A stretch of DNA of 64,000 nt. It comes from CAINVV01 sp963663005. GTDB lineage: Bacteria > Bacteroidota > Bacteroidia > Bacteroidales > Prolixibacteraceae. Both the position numbers and the translations under genes were made by a program. How positions within the stretch are numbered: the stretch's first letter is position 1; each line of letters begins with the position of its first letter. The stretch spans positions 219,270-283,269 of the forward strand of contig CAXXHH010000013.1 in NCBI GenBank assembly GCA_963663005.2, written 5' to 3'. The notes beneath the pieces are model-generated. The model had not been told where the DNA came from, did not search any database, and saw only the letters and a list, made by a program, of their open reading frames with translations. Below, in pieces: positions 47,546 through 56,788 of this stretch.

Positions 47546-48598
47546 TTAATTTTTCTTTAGCAAACCTTCAAAGCCCGGCGTATAAAAAACGGAAAATCCG
47601 CCTTTTTGATTATCACTGATGAAATAAACTTCAACCTCTTTATGTTTGGAAAGAAACTCTTTCGATTTCTCTAAACCCATTACCATGAAAGCAGTAGCAT
47701 AGGAATCCGCAGTAATGCAATCATTGGCCAATACGGAAACGCTGAGTAGATTATGTTTAACCGGATATCCATTGGATGGATCAATAGTATGTGAATACCT
47801 GACTCCATTCTCTTCGTAGTATTTACGGTAACTTCCTGACGTGGAAATAGCTTTATCCTTCAAAGACAAAATCGCCTGAATCTTACGTTCATCATCAGAA
47901 TTTTTTGCGGGCATTTCAATTGCAACACTCCACAATTTACCATCCGGTTTTGATCCCTTACCCAAAACTTCACCGCCAACGTCGATCAGGTAATTTTTTA
48001 TTCCTTTCGACTCCAAAAACGCACCTAACCAATCTGAGGTATATCCTTGTGCAATTGCATCAAAATCGATTCTGATACGGGGATCTTCCTTTATTAACTT
48101 CCCTTTTACGAGCTGAACTTTCCTGTATCCCACCAACGGAAGCAACGAATCAATCATTGCCTGATCCACGTTGGCCTTCTTCGAGAAACCAAATCCCCAG
48201 GCATTTACCAAAGGACCTACCGTGATATCAAATGCTCCCTCAGAAATATCAGAGACAAACATTGACTTCTTGAAAATCGTTTCAAATATCGAATCCGCAA
48301 CTACAGTGGAATCGTTGTTATTCAATCGACTAAGGACCGACGTCGGAACATAGGACGATACGGAACGATCAAACTGCCTGAACAATGAATCGATAGCAGG
48401 CTGCAAATTCTCGTTATTATCAGAGGCATAGGTTATTGCATAATAAGTTCCTTGAGCTGCTCCGTTGATTTTATATAATTTGAGATCAGTTTTGGTTTTG
48501 CCCAACTTTGGGTAGTAAATAAAAAATAGCAAAATTAATCCCACCACAAGTATGATCCACCTCACTAATCCAGCACCAAATGCAATCCTGTTTTTCAT
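47546..48598 (-). CDS. apbE: FAD:protein FMN transferase (ApbE)
   Basis: Attaches FMN covalently to threonine of periplasmic targets such as Nqr or Rnf subunits, using FAD and Mg. The 350-residue protein has an N-terminal membrane anchor (about 10-27). It includes DFDAIAQGYTSDWLG, IDVGGEVLGKG, HTIDPSNGYPVKHN and the metal-binding DCITADSYATAFMVMG. No flavinylated target is encoded in this window; Rnf or Nqr elsewhere in the genome is expected. Its start overlaps the mnmD stop by 4 bases, so the two are coupled. Confidence 0.93.
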   Translation of the reverse strand: MKNRIAFGAGLVRWIILVVGLILLFFIYYPKLGKTKTDLKLYKINGAAQGTYYAITYASDNNENLQPAIDSLFRQFDRSVSSYVPTSVLSRLNNNDSTVVADSIFETIFKKSMFVSDISEGAFDITVGPLVNAWGFGFSKKANVDQAMIDSLLPLVGYRKVQLVKGKLIKEDPRIRIDFDAIAQGYTSDWLGAFLESKGIKNYLIDVGGEVLGKGSKPDGKLWSVAIEMPAKNSDDERKIQAILSLKDKAISTSGSYRKYYEENGVRYSHTIDPSNGYPVKHNLLSVSVLANDCITADSYATAFMVMGLEKSKEFLSKHKEVEVYFISDNQKGGFSVFYTPGFEGLLKKN

Positions 48599-49272
48599 CC
48601 TAAATTTTTAACTTTTCTTGCCCGTATCATTTCCCTTTTCCCTGGAGGACCAGGAATTCTCTCAACTGTGAATCCCACCGATTGAAGCGTCCTTCGTACA
48701 ATTCCCTTCGCGCAATATGTGACCAGAATACCATTCTCCCTCATCCTGTTAAACAAAACTTCGAAAATAGGCCTATCCCATAGCTCTGGTTGCTTATCAG
48801 GTGAAAAAGCATCAAAATAAATCAGATCCACCATCGGCAGACTTCCAGTTTGAAACTGCAATATATCGGCTTTAATTTTGTGAAGCAAGAAATTTGGATG
48901 AATTTCGATATCATCATCCCACGTCGCTTCGTGAAGGGAAGTAAACATTTTGGAACCTGATCTTTCGGCGAGATCTTCAAAATTCAATTTTTCCCAGATT
49001 TCCTTCTCCAAAGGAAACTTCTCAAGGGTATAATAATGAATCTTTCTTCCTGTTTTTAAACCTGATAGCAGGGTTTGGTAGCAGTTAAGTCCGGTTCCAA
49101 AACCAATTTCAAGAACATTCAAGGAGTCGGAGTCGCACTGCTCCAACCCCGACTGTATAAATACATGCTGAGATTCCTGAATTGCACCATATGTAGAATG
49201 GTAGTGTTCATCCAACTCTTCAAAGTACAAGGTATGAGATCCATCCAGCGTATTTCTGATTTCAATCTTCAT
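48595..49272 (-). CDS. mnmD: tRNA 5-methylaminomethyl-2-thiouridine methyltransferase (MnmD)
   Basis: SAM-dependent methyltransferase of about 225 residues for the last step of mnm5s2U34 synthesis in tRNAs. Markers are the SAM loop VLEIGFGTGLNCYQTLL and the catalytic segment DLIYFDAFSPDKQPELWD, with CAKGIVRRTLQSVGF near the end. It lacks the fused MnmC1 oxidase domain. ATG 49272 gives MKIEIRNTLDGSHTLY and overlaps the MATE gene by 11 bases; upstream starts would overlap further. Confidence 0.9.
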   Translation of the reverse strand: MKIEIRNTLDGSHTLYFEELDEHYHSTYGAIQESQHVFIQSGLEQCDSDSLNVLEIGFGTGLNCYQTLLSGLKTGRKIHYYTLEKFPLEKEIWEKLNFEDLAERSGSKMFTSLHEATWDDDIEIHPNFLLHKIKADILQFQTGSLPMVDLIYFDAFSPDKQPELWDRPIFEVLFNRMRENGILVTYCAKGIVRRTLQSVGFTVERIPGPPGKREMIRARKVKNLG

Positions 49273-50707
49273 TTCCATCCTCTGTCTTTGCATCAATAAC
49301 ATCTTGTCTTATTCTCGTAGGCAGGAATCTGATAAAATCAATTTTTCGCCTGGTTGGACTCAAATAATTTGGATGATTTTTCATCCAAAAATAAAACCAA
49401 CTAAATAAAATTATTCCCTTAAAAACGGAGGTCATGGAAATACTCCACCACACACCCGTAACCCCCAATATTTCGGGATTTGAGAGATACAGCGCCAGCG
49501 GTATTCGGAGACCGGTAATTGTGATCCCAACAAGGGAAGGAGGCATCGTTTTCCCCACTCCGTTGAATACACCTCCTGTTGTAATCTCAATGCACATAAA
49601 AAACTGAGAAATGGCCAAAATAGAAAGATATCTAACCCCCAAACCAATAGCATCATCTTCCTTTAAGAATAATGAAAAGATTTCCCTCCCAAAAGTAAAA
49701 AAGCAAAAGGTTACGATAATTCCAATTGTGCCACTTATCAGGATTGTTGTAAAATAGCCCTTAAATATTCTGTCCCAGCGTCCGGCACCAAAATTCTGAC
49801 CAGTAAAAACACCCAAAGCAGTCGAAAAACCGCCCGATGTCATCCAGCTCAGCGCCTCTATCTGTGCCCCGATACTCTGCACGGCGATTGGCATCGCCCC
49901 CCATGGAGCAATAATCCGAGCAAGGGCTACCCCAAAAGACGCGAATAAAATGCTGTGCATGGCCACAGGAACGCCCAATTTGAAGATGTTTTTGACGTAG
50001 TCGAGTTGAAGCCGAAGACGCAATTTGATTTTCCCTAACGAACTTTTCCCGCTACCGATGGTAACAATAAAGATTATCATCACGATCGACTGTGAAATCA
50101 CGGTGGCAATAGCCGATCCATCTGAGCCCAACTTGGGAAATGGTCCCAAACCGAAAATTAAGACAGGATTAAGCACGACGTTTGACAGTAACCCCATGGC
50201 GTTTATTCGAAAAGGGAGTTTCGAATTTCCAGTGCCATTTATAATACCTGTAAAAGTCGGATTGGAATAATAAAGCAAAGAACCAATGGCTATAATCCGG
50301 GAATACGAAATCGCGGATGCTTCCACTTTGGGGTTTTGAATGTGAAAGAAAGAGATCAGTTCGGGAGCAAAAATATAAGTCATTGCCCCGTATATTCCGG
50401 ACATTAGCAAGACAATTGTGATCGCATTTACGGCATAACTTTCTGCCTTACCCTTATCTTTTGCACCAAGCGATTGTGATACGCCAACTTCAGCAGCTAT
50501 TCTGCCAATAAGCATAAGAGAAACACCAAGCCAGGAAATGTATGATGCTATGCCAACAGCAGCTACTGCATCACTACCAACCCTGCCCAACCAAAGCATA
50601 TCGGTGAGATTGTAGGCCATCTGGACAAAAGAAGTACCCAGAATCGGAAGTGTTAATCGAACTATCTGACTGGTAATCGGGCCTTCTGTGAGATTTTTGA
50701 TTTGCAT
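49262..50707 (-). CDS. MATE family efflux transporter
   Basis: Inner-membrane multidrug/Na+ or H+ antiporter of 481 residues with 12 expected helices. It begins MQIKNLTEGPITSQIVRLTLPILG and has the two-fold repeated architecture of MATE proteins (LWLGRVGSDAVAAVGIA in the N-half, ALGVFTGQNFGAGRWDR in the C-half). A possible earlier start at 50719 adds four residues. It is first of the MATE-mnmD-apbE run, which may be a transcriptional unit by overlap alone. Substrate is unknown. Confidence 0.93.
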   Translation of the reverse strand: MQIKNLTEGPITSQIVRLTLPILGTSFVQMAYNLTDMLWLGRVGSDAVAAVGIASYISWLGVSLMLIGRIAAEVGVSQSLGAKDKGKAESYAVNAITIVLLMSGIYGAMTYIFAPELISFFHIQNPKVEASAISYSRIIAIGSLLYYSNPTFTGIINGTGNSKLPFRINAMGLLSNVVLNPVLIFGLGPFPKLGSDGSAIATVISQSIVMIIFIVTIGSGKSSLGKIKLRLRLQLDYVKNIFKLGVPVAMHSILFASFGVALARIIAPWGAMPIAVQSIGAQIEALSWMTSGGFSTALGVFTGQNFGAGRWDRIFKGYFTTILISGTIGIIVTFCFFTFGREIFSLFLKEDDAIGLGVRYLSILAISQFFMCIEITTGGVFNGVGKTMPPSLVGITITGLRIPLALYLSNPEILGVTGVWWSISMTSVFKGIILFSWFYFWMKNHPNYLSPTRRKIDFIRFLPTRIRQDVIDAKTEDGNED

Positions 50708-50882
50708 ACAAATGAGCACAAAAAATAGTAAGAATGCATTTACGTGTCAAATTCCATGGCCTGCGATTCAATTACTAAATGCATTTCAACACTATGAAAA
50801 CTTTAGGCACTTTGACGAGACGAAAGTATAGTGAAAAAAGTTATTTTTACTATCTCACAGCTAAATTTCAAAATTGGTTTGC

Positions 50883-51497
50883 ATGCTTGTCCGACTTTAC
50901 AATGACAACACTAATCAAAAGGAGATTGACAGAATTGTTGCCATGTTAAGAGATGGCGCAGTAATCATCTTTCCTACTGATACAATTTATGGCATTGGAT
51001 GCGACATTACCAAATCCAAGGCGGTAGAGCGCGTCGCAAAGATCAAAAACGTCAAAGTCGAAAAGGCAGATTTCTCCTTCATTCTGTACGATCTTAGTCA
51101 GATTTCGGACTATTGCAGACCCTTCTCAAACGGAATCTTCAAGCTATTGAAAAAGAACCTGCCCGGACCTTTTACATTTTTACTTCAGGCAAATTCTAAC
51201 ATTCCGAAACTATTCAAAAATTCAAAAAAAAATATTGGCATCAGGGTTCCTGACAACAATATCCTGCGAGCTATAGTTAAAGAACTTGGAAATCCGGTAT
51301 TGTCCACCTCGGTTCACCATGATGACGTTGTTCTGGAATACATAACTGATCCTGAACTCATTGAGGAGAAATACGGAAATCTGGTCGACCTGGTTATCGA
51401 TGGAGGGTATGGGGACAATCGCCCTTCCACAATTGTGGATTGTACATCCGGCGAAGCCGAAATCGTCAGGCAGGGCAAGGGAATTCTTCTGGATTAA
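50883..51497 (+). CDS. L-threonylcarbamoyladenylate synthase (Sua5/YrdC/YciO family)
   Basis: Forms threonylcarbamoyl-AMP for the t6A37 modification of ANN-decoding tRNAs. The 204-residue protein from ATG 50883 has one YrdC domain: GAVIIFPTDTIYGIGCD, KLLKKNLPGPFTFLL, IGIRVPDN, PVLSTSVH and PSTIVDCTSGEAEIVRQGKG. It lacks the extra Sua5 C-terminal domain. A TTG nine bases upstream is less likely. The stop touches the convergent comEC stop with no spacer. Confidence 0.9.
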   Translation: MLVRLYNDNTNQKEIDRIVAMLRDGAVIIFPTDTIYGIGCDITKSKAVERVAKIKNVKVEKADFSFILYDLSQISDYCRPFSNGIFKLLKKNLPGPFTFLLQANSNIPKLFKNSKKNIGIRVPDNNILRAIVKELGNPVLSTSVHHDDVVLEYITDPELIEEKYGNLVDLVIDGGYGDNRPSTIVDCTSGEAEIVRQGKGILLD

Positions 51498-53567
51498 CTA
51501 AAAGTAGCGGCAAGATATTTTGTTGAACTGATTAGTTAGCAAGACTGCCTTGTTCATCTTAAAACAAGCAATAGAATCCGCCTCTGACCTTGCATTAGCA
51601 GGATTCATAATTGAATTGTAGAGAACATATTTAGTTTTCTGTGAACTAAAATTGAAGCCTTGGTCTACTCTTGAGCCAGGCAACCAGACTACGTCCATGG
51701 GCTGCGATGGTTCGACTCCCATTTTCCCAGTTGACGAAATAGGTTTAATAAATATCCTCGCATTCTGAAATAAAACTAAATTTCCTCGAATGCACAAATC
51801 ACTACCGTCAATCTTCAAGGAATCAGATAGTTCATATAGTTCTACTTTTCGGATTCCTCTCTCCCCTACGTATGACTTTAAATAATAACTCAGCTTATTG
51901 TTAGCCTTTGCAGTCCTTTCGTATAGCACAATCGCCTCTCTCCTATTCAATATTGATAATACTCTTGTTCCCGGAATGTTGAAAAATACTACTTCAGCTT
52001 TGGTTTGGCGATAGTAGGAAGTAAAACCAAACGATAATGAAAGAAATATGGTAGCTAGCAAAGCATTTTTCAAGTAAAGTGCATTCTTCAATTGGAAATA
52101 TTTGTAAAACAAAAATCCAATCAGAGAAACCATAAAAAGCTGAAATAGGGATGGATACAAATTACCAAGAACTGAATGGGGCAAAGCCTCAACGAAAGTT
52201 ACAATCTTTAGTACCAGACGGACAGTCCACTCCAGAACAATAGCAGATACAGAAGCCAGGAAAGCGGAAACTGTGGAAAGAAAAATCACGACAAATGACA
52301 AATATAGAATTAAGGTTATCAAAGGAATAACCAATAAGTTTGCCAGCCAGAAATAGACCGGAAACTGATGAAAGTAGTGTAACGTGAACGGTAATGTACC
52401 GACCTGCGCGGCAAAAGTCACAGAAATTAATAGCCAAATCTGGGCTGGCAGCCAGGATTTAAAATATAGCAGTTTAAATAGTTTGGGTTGAATAATAACT
52501 ATTGACAAAACCGCGACATATGAAAGTTGAAATCCAACATCTCTGATAATTGAGGGATTCCAGGCAATTAGAAAGAAGGCTGATACCGCCAGTGAATTGA
52601 AAATATCAGCCTTTCGACTAAGTGTCTCTCCGATTATTACAAAAGAAAACATGATTGCGGCTCTCAATATAGACGGAGACATCCCTGTAACGAATGTATA
52701 AATCCAAATCCCGGAAAGCATAATTACAGTGTGAAGGAAAAGTCCGGCACGACCGAATTTTAAGAATCGAAAAAGAAAATTGAGAATCACATAAATCAAA
52801 CCGACGTTCATACCAGAGACGGCAAGTACATGGATAACTCCTGTATTTGTGAAGGATTGAATGACTTCCTTGTCAACCTCCTCCCTGGCACCAAAAGAAA
52901 TCGATGCGACCAAATGTACGATATCGCTTCTGATGCCCGACTTATCCAAGCATTCAACCAACCAGGCTCTCAGAAGCAATGCCCGATGGAGAATAGTCGG
53001 CTTGCTAAAATCGGACAAAAGGCAAAAATCTTCCTCTTTCAAAAAAATTCGATAGCCAATTTTCTTGGCGTTCAAATAACTGCGGTAATCAAATTCAAAA
53101 GGGTTTCCATCATTTGAAACCAATTCTGGCAATCCTTTGAATTCAAGGACATCACCTGGTTTTGCGGCTTTGACTTTTATCGATTTGGGAAGGTAAATCA
53201 AAATCTTTTGCTCGTTATCAAAAAACTGAGCAACAGCCTGATACGTCTTTTCCTTTTCGATTGGAAAGTCATCCAGAATAGCAAAATATTCCTGATTTGG
53301 AAGCTTTGTGAATTTGGCATTTTCCTGTTCTGAGCGAATAATTCCAAAATAAAAAAGGGTAAGAAAAAGAATTATACCCCAAAAGTGCTGGTTATAAAAG
53401 GTTAGATTCCTCAGAATAAAAAGTGCAGCTAAAAAAGATGGGAACAAGACCAAAATTTTCAGTTGCGGTGTAGAAAGTGAAAAAAAAGTTGCACTTACGC
53501 CTAAACAAAGTGGGAAAAGTAGTCGAACGAAGGGAGCACTTGCGAATTGGGAGCCCGAACGAATCAT
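51498..53567 (-). CDS. ComEC/Rec2 family competence protein
   Basis: Polytopic membrane protein of 689 residues whose family forms the inner-membrane DNA channel in natural transformation. An N-terminal DUF4131-like OB region precedes the competence domain (VASISFGAREEVDKEVIQSF, then VIHVLAVSGMNVGLIYV) with about ten helices. The usual C-terminal metallo-beta-lactamase domain is absent; the last 160 residues are an uncharacterised soluble tail. This form is usual for Bacteroidota. Other competence genes are not visible. Confidence 0.9.
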   Translation of the reverse strand: MIRSGSQFASAPFVRLLFPLCLGVSATFFSLSTPQLKILVLFPSFLAALFILRNLTFYNQHFWGIILFLTLFYFGIIRSEQENAKFTKLPNQEYFAILDDFPIEKEKTYQAVAQFFDNEQKILIYLPKSIKVKAAKPGDVLEFKGLPELVSNDGNPFEFDYRSYLNAKKIGYRIFLKEEDFCLLSDFSKPTILHRALLLRAWLVECLDKSGIRSDIVHLVASISFGAREEVDKEVIQSFTNTGVIHVLAVSGMNVGLIYVILNFLFRFLKFGRAGLFLHTVIMLSGIWIYTFVTGMSPSILRAAIMFSFVIIGETLSRKADIFNSLAVSAFFLIAWNPSIIRDVGFQLSYVAVLSIVIIQPKLFKLLYFKSWLPAQIWLLISVTFAAQVGTLPFTLHYFHQFPVYFWLANLLVIPLITLILYLSFVVIFLSTVSAFLASVSAIVLEWTVRLVLKIVTFVEALPHSVLGNLYPSLFQLFMVSLIGFLFYKYFQLKNALYLKNALLATIFLSLSFGFTSYYRQTKAEVVFFNIPGTRVLSILNRREAIVLYERTAKANNKLSYYLKSYVGERGIRKVELYELSDSLKIDGSDLCIRGNLVLFQNARIFIKPISSTGKMGVEPSQPMDVVWLPGSRVDQGFNFSSQKTKYVLYNSIMNPANARSEADSIACFKMNKAVLLTNQFNKISCRYF

Positions 53568-53628
53568 GTGACGTGGTATTCACGTCAAGTTACGGCAAAA
53601 AATCGATAAAAATAAAAGCGTCGGTTTG

Positions 53629-54183
53629 TTATCTTGGGATCTTTATCCGATAGGTTGCATTGGTAATTCCCTTGGAAATATCAGTCAGTTTCCGCTTAAG
53701 CAGTCTTTTTTTCAATGGAGAACAGTGGTCGACAAACATTATTCCGTCTAAATGATCGTACTCGTGTTGTAGTACTCTTGCAACATAGCCGTCATACTCC
53801 TCATCATGAGAATTGCCTTCAATATCAATATATTGAATACGAATATGCCCCTTTCTGTACACCTCTTCGTGAATTCCCGGAATACTGAGACATCCTTCCT
53901 CCATCAACTCCTCGTCACCACTGCGTTCAATGATCTTTGCGTTGATAAATGCCTTCTTAAATCCTTCCAGGGATGGCTCGTCTTTCCCAAGCGGTGACAA
54001 ATCCACCACAAAAACGCGAATCGGTAAACCGATTTGGGGAGCAGCAAGCCCAACACCTTCTGCATTATACATCGATTCGAACATATTATCAATCAGATCA
54101 TTAAGACCTTCGTAATTGAGTTCAATATTTTCGGTTACCTTCCTCAAGATTGGGTCACCGTAAACCGTGATAGGCAAAATCAT
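53629..54183 (-). CDS. def: Peptide deformylase
   Basis: Removes the N-formyl group from nascent proteins. The 184-residue protein carries all three metal-site motifs: GVGLAAPQIG, EEGCLSIPG (metal Cys) and QHEYDHLDG (HExxH-type). It begins at ATG 54183 with the usual MILPITVYGDPILRKV. It lies 3 bases downstream of ruvX on the same strand, so the two are probably one operon. Confidence 0.96.
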   Translation of the reverse strand: MILPITVYGDPILRKVTENIELNYEGLNDLIDNMFESMYNAEGVGLAAPQIGLPIRVFVVDLSPLGKDEPSLEGFKKAFINAKIIERSGDEELMEEGCLSIPGIHEEVYRKGHIRIQYIDIEGNSHDEEYDGYVARVLQHEYDHLDGIMFVDHCSPLKKRLLKRKLTDISKGITNATYRIKIPR

Positions 54184-54186
54184 ATC

Positions 54187-54603
54187 TTATATATACTTTT
54201 TTTGTTCTAAATAAGATTGGAGCAAGATAGTTGCGCTCACTCCATCAATCGTTCCCTTGTTCTGTCGCTGCGATTTCCGCAGTCCAGCATCTATCATGGA
54301 TTGAAAAGCCATTTTCGAGCTAAATCTTTCGTCAACCTGTTTCATTGGAATTGAATATTTTTCCTGAAACTTCCTGACGAAAGGATTGATATATCTCAAT
54401 GCTTCAGAAGGTTGATTATTAAGCTGAACAGGATATCCAATCAAAACCAGCTCAACAGTCTCCTTCGAAAAATATTCATCCAAAAATCGCCAGATAAGAT
54501 CAGCATCAACAGTATCCAGGCGAATTGCTATAAGTTGTAATGAATCGGTAACAGCTACTCCTACCCTTTTTTTCCCGTAATCGATAGCCATTATCCTACC
54601 CAT
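54187..54603 (-). CDS. ruvX: Putative Holliday junction resolvase (RuvX/YqgF)
   Basis: RNase H-fold nuclease of 138 residues, related to YqgF and implicated in 16S rRNA 5' maturation and DNA recombination. It starts MGRIMAIDYGKKRVGVAVTD with the first catalytic Asp. GYPVQLNNQPSEAL and VDERFSSKMA carry the next conserved residues, and DGVSATILLQSYLE the last. ATG 54603 is chosen because the family begins at this motif; an ATG 39 bases upstream lacks support. Confidence 0.93.
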   Translation of the reverse strand: MGRIMAIDYGKKRVGVAVTDSLQLIAIRLDTVDADLIWRFLDEYFSKETVELVLIGYPVQLNNQPSEALRYINPFVRKFQEKYSIPMKQVDERFSSKMAFQSMIDAGLRKSQRQNKGTIDGVSATILLQSYLEQKKYI

Positions 54604-54716
54604 ACTTTTTATTAAAATTTTAGCAAAGATAATGGATTCCAAAAACTTAAAAAATAGTTAAATGGATTCAGTAATTATCACAAATAATTAATACTAATTA
54701 AGAAACATTTAACACG

Positions 54717-54746
54717 TGGAAACGTTTTGTGATATAAATGTTTCCA
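54717..54746. promoter_or_regulatory. Candidate operator of the TetR efflux operon
   Basis: TGGAAACGTTT (54717-54727) and AAATGTTTCCA (54736-54746) form an inverted repeat with one mismatch, centred about 53 bases upstream of the tetR ATG. AATCTTTG at 54746-54753, one base from TAnnTTTG, overlaps its right arm, so binding would block the promoter. Confidence 0.5.
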
Positions 54747-54783
54747 ATCTTTGCATTGTTAAATGATAAATCGAATTTTATAA

Positions 54784-55440
54784 ATGATGGAGAAGGATGA
54801 TGAGCAGAATAAGCGGTTTCAAGAGCTAATAGAACCAATAAAAGAGCTTTTCTATGCTTATGGTTTAAAAAATCTCAACATGGATGATCTGAGTCGTCGA
54901 CTTGGTATCTCCAAAAAGACGTTATATACTTTCGTTAAAAACAAGGAAGAACTAATCGAGAAAGTCTTTCTGGATGAGGAATCCAAATTGCAGAAAATAA
55001 GTGATGAGAACGGAAAAAATTCCCTCAATGCGATCGAAAAACTCCTGAAAATCAGCCAACAGGTACATGAAGAAATTCAAAAGATTAATCCAATGTTGAA
55101 ATTTGAAATGGAGAAGTATTATTCACGCATATTCGAAAAATATGTAGAAAAGAAACGCAATTTCGTGTATGAAGGTATGAAGGTAAACATGAGACAAGGC
55201 ATAACAGAAAAATTGTACAGGGAGGACATCAACGTAGATTTGGTTGCTACTATTTATCTCAACAGCTTCATAGAACTGCACAATTCTGAAATGTGTAAAA
55301 TACTGGATATCAGCTTTATTCAACTTTTTGAAGTTTTATTTGAAAACCATGTCAGGGCAATATCCACCAGCGCCGGCTTAGCCTTTTTTGAGTCCAAAAA
55401 AAATGAAATAACTGAATATATTAAGACAATTAAAAAATAA
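54784..55440 (+). CDS. TetR/AcrR family transcriptional regulator
   Basis: Repressor of 218 residues, first gene of the efflux operon. The N-terminal helix-turn-helix reads YGLKNLNMDDLSRRLGISKKTLYTFVKNKEELIEKV (about 24-60), followed by a helical ligand-binding domain without recognised relatives. Its stop codon is adjacent to the TolC start. An inverted repeat at 54717-54746 is a good operator candidate. Ligands are probably compounds expelled by the pump (inference). Confidence 0.92.
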   Translation: MMEKDDEQNKRFQELIEPIKELFYAYGLKNLNMDDLSRRLGISKKTLYTFVKNKEELIEKVFLDEESKLQKISDENGKNSLNAIEKLLKISQQVHEEIQKINPMLKFEMEKYYSRIFEKYVEKKRNFVYEGMKVNMRQGITEKLYREDINVDLVATIYLNSFIELHNSEMCKILDISFIQLFEVLFENHVRAISTSAGLAFFESKKNEITEYIKTIKK

Positions 55441-56781
55441 ATGATTATGTCAATTTCGTATCGTTACCTCATCTTGGTAACAACCTCTCTACTCTTAGTG
55501 AGTACCTCAATAACCAAGGCTCAGGATTCCCTGCGAATTTCGTTGCAGGATGCCCGGAAAATAGCCCTGGAAAACAACGCTACCATCCGGAATTCTGCTA
55601 TTGATATGGAGATAGCCCGAAAAAAGGTGTGGGAAACAATGGCGATCGGCTTGCCGCATATCGATGCCAAGGCCGCCTATCAGTATTTACCAGTTGTTCC
55701 AACGTTACCTCCCGGCACAATGGGGCCGGGTACTCCAGCCGTGGAACTCGGTGTTAAAAACAATGCCACATTTGATGTTACTACCTCACAGTTAATCTTT
55801 AACGGATCCTATCTGGTCGGTCTGAAAGCCACTAAAACCCTTTATCAGCAAACAAATGAGAATACTGAAAAGATCGTTATGGACGTCAATGAATCGGTGA
55901 TAAACACCTATTATCTGATTCTTGTTGCAGAGGAAAGCATGAAAAACCTCGAAAAGAATCTGGATAATGTAAAAAAGACAGCCTTTGAAATTACCGAAAT
56001 GAATAAGCAGGGGTTTGTTGAAAAGACTGATGTCGACCAATTGGAGCTCACATCCAACAATCTTCTGTACGCTATAAATCAGGTAAAAGGTAATTTGGAC
56101 GTTGCTTACCGCCTGTTCAAAATTATTTTGGGATTAGATATTAATTCGAAAATAAAGCTAACGGATACGCTTGGCTCCAGCTATGCACTGCCAACTAATG
56201 TGACTTCGCTATTTAGCCAGCCATTCAATATTGAGAAAAATATTGATTATAGAATAGTCAATACTGCTGCCGTTCTTTCGAAACTCGAGTATCAAAATGC
56301 TATTGCGGCATATATGCCAGTAATTTCAGGATTCTATCAACATACTGAAAAAGCGAATAAGCCTGCATTTGACTTTTCGATGAAAGATATACTTGGAATC
56401 AATTTCAGTCTCCCAATTTTCAGCAGTGGACAAAGGATGGCGGTTGTATCTCAGAAAAAATTAGCTATCGAAAAAATGAAAAATACTCAAAAGCTTGTGT
56501 TAAATAATCTTTTGCTGCAGGCTGACCAGTACCAAACGGATTTGAAACTTAAGTATGAAAAATTTGTAATCCAGAAAAAGAGCTTGGATTTATCTGATGA
56601 AATTTACTCCCGCACCCTCGAAAAATACAAGAATGGAGTTTCATCCAGCATAGACCTCACTACTTCACAAAATCAGTATCTGACTAGTTTAACTAATTAC
56701 TACCAAAGCATATACGACTTGTCGACAGCAAAAACAAAATTGGAAAAGCATTATAACATAAATCAGGAAATCAGTAAATAA
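55441..56781 (+). CDS. TolC family outer-membrane efflux protein
   Basis: Outer-membrane channel component of the tripartite pump, 446 residues, with a signal peptide (about 1-27) and two repeated OEP domains rich in coiled-coil helices. It begins the mature part with LRISLQDARKIALENN, the TolC/OprM signature. A second in-frame ATG lies 6 bases downstream. It directly abuts tetR and precedes the adaptor gene by 7 bases, so the operon is tetR-tolC-hlyD-RND. Confidence 0.93.
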   Translation: MIMSISYRYLILVTTSLLLVSTSITKAQDSLRISLQDARKIALENNATIRNSAIDMEIARKKVWETMAIGLPHIDAKAAYQYLPVVPTLPPGTMGPGTPAVELGVKNNATFDVTTSQLIFNGSYLVGLKATKTLYQQTNENTEKIVMDVNESVINTYYLILVAEESMKNLEKNLDNVKKTAFEITEMNKQGFVEKTDVDQLELTSNNLLYAINQVKGNLDVAYRLFKIILGLDINSKIKLTDTLGSSYALPTNVTSLFSQPFNIEKNIDYRIVNTAAVLSKLEYQNAIAAYMPVISGFYQHTEKANKPAFDFSMKDILGINFSLPIFSSGQRMAVVSQKKLAIEKMKNTQKLVLNNLLLQADQYQTDLKLKYEKFVIQKKSLDLSDEIYSRTLEKYKNGVSSSIDLTTSQNQYLTSLTNYYQSIYDLSTAKTKLEKHYNINQEISK

Positions 56782-56788
56782 TTAAAAT

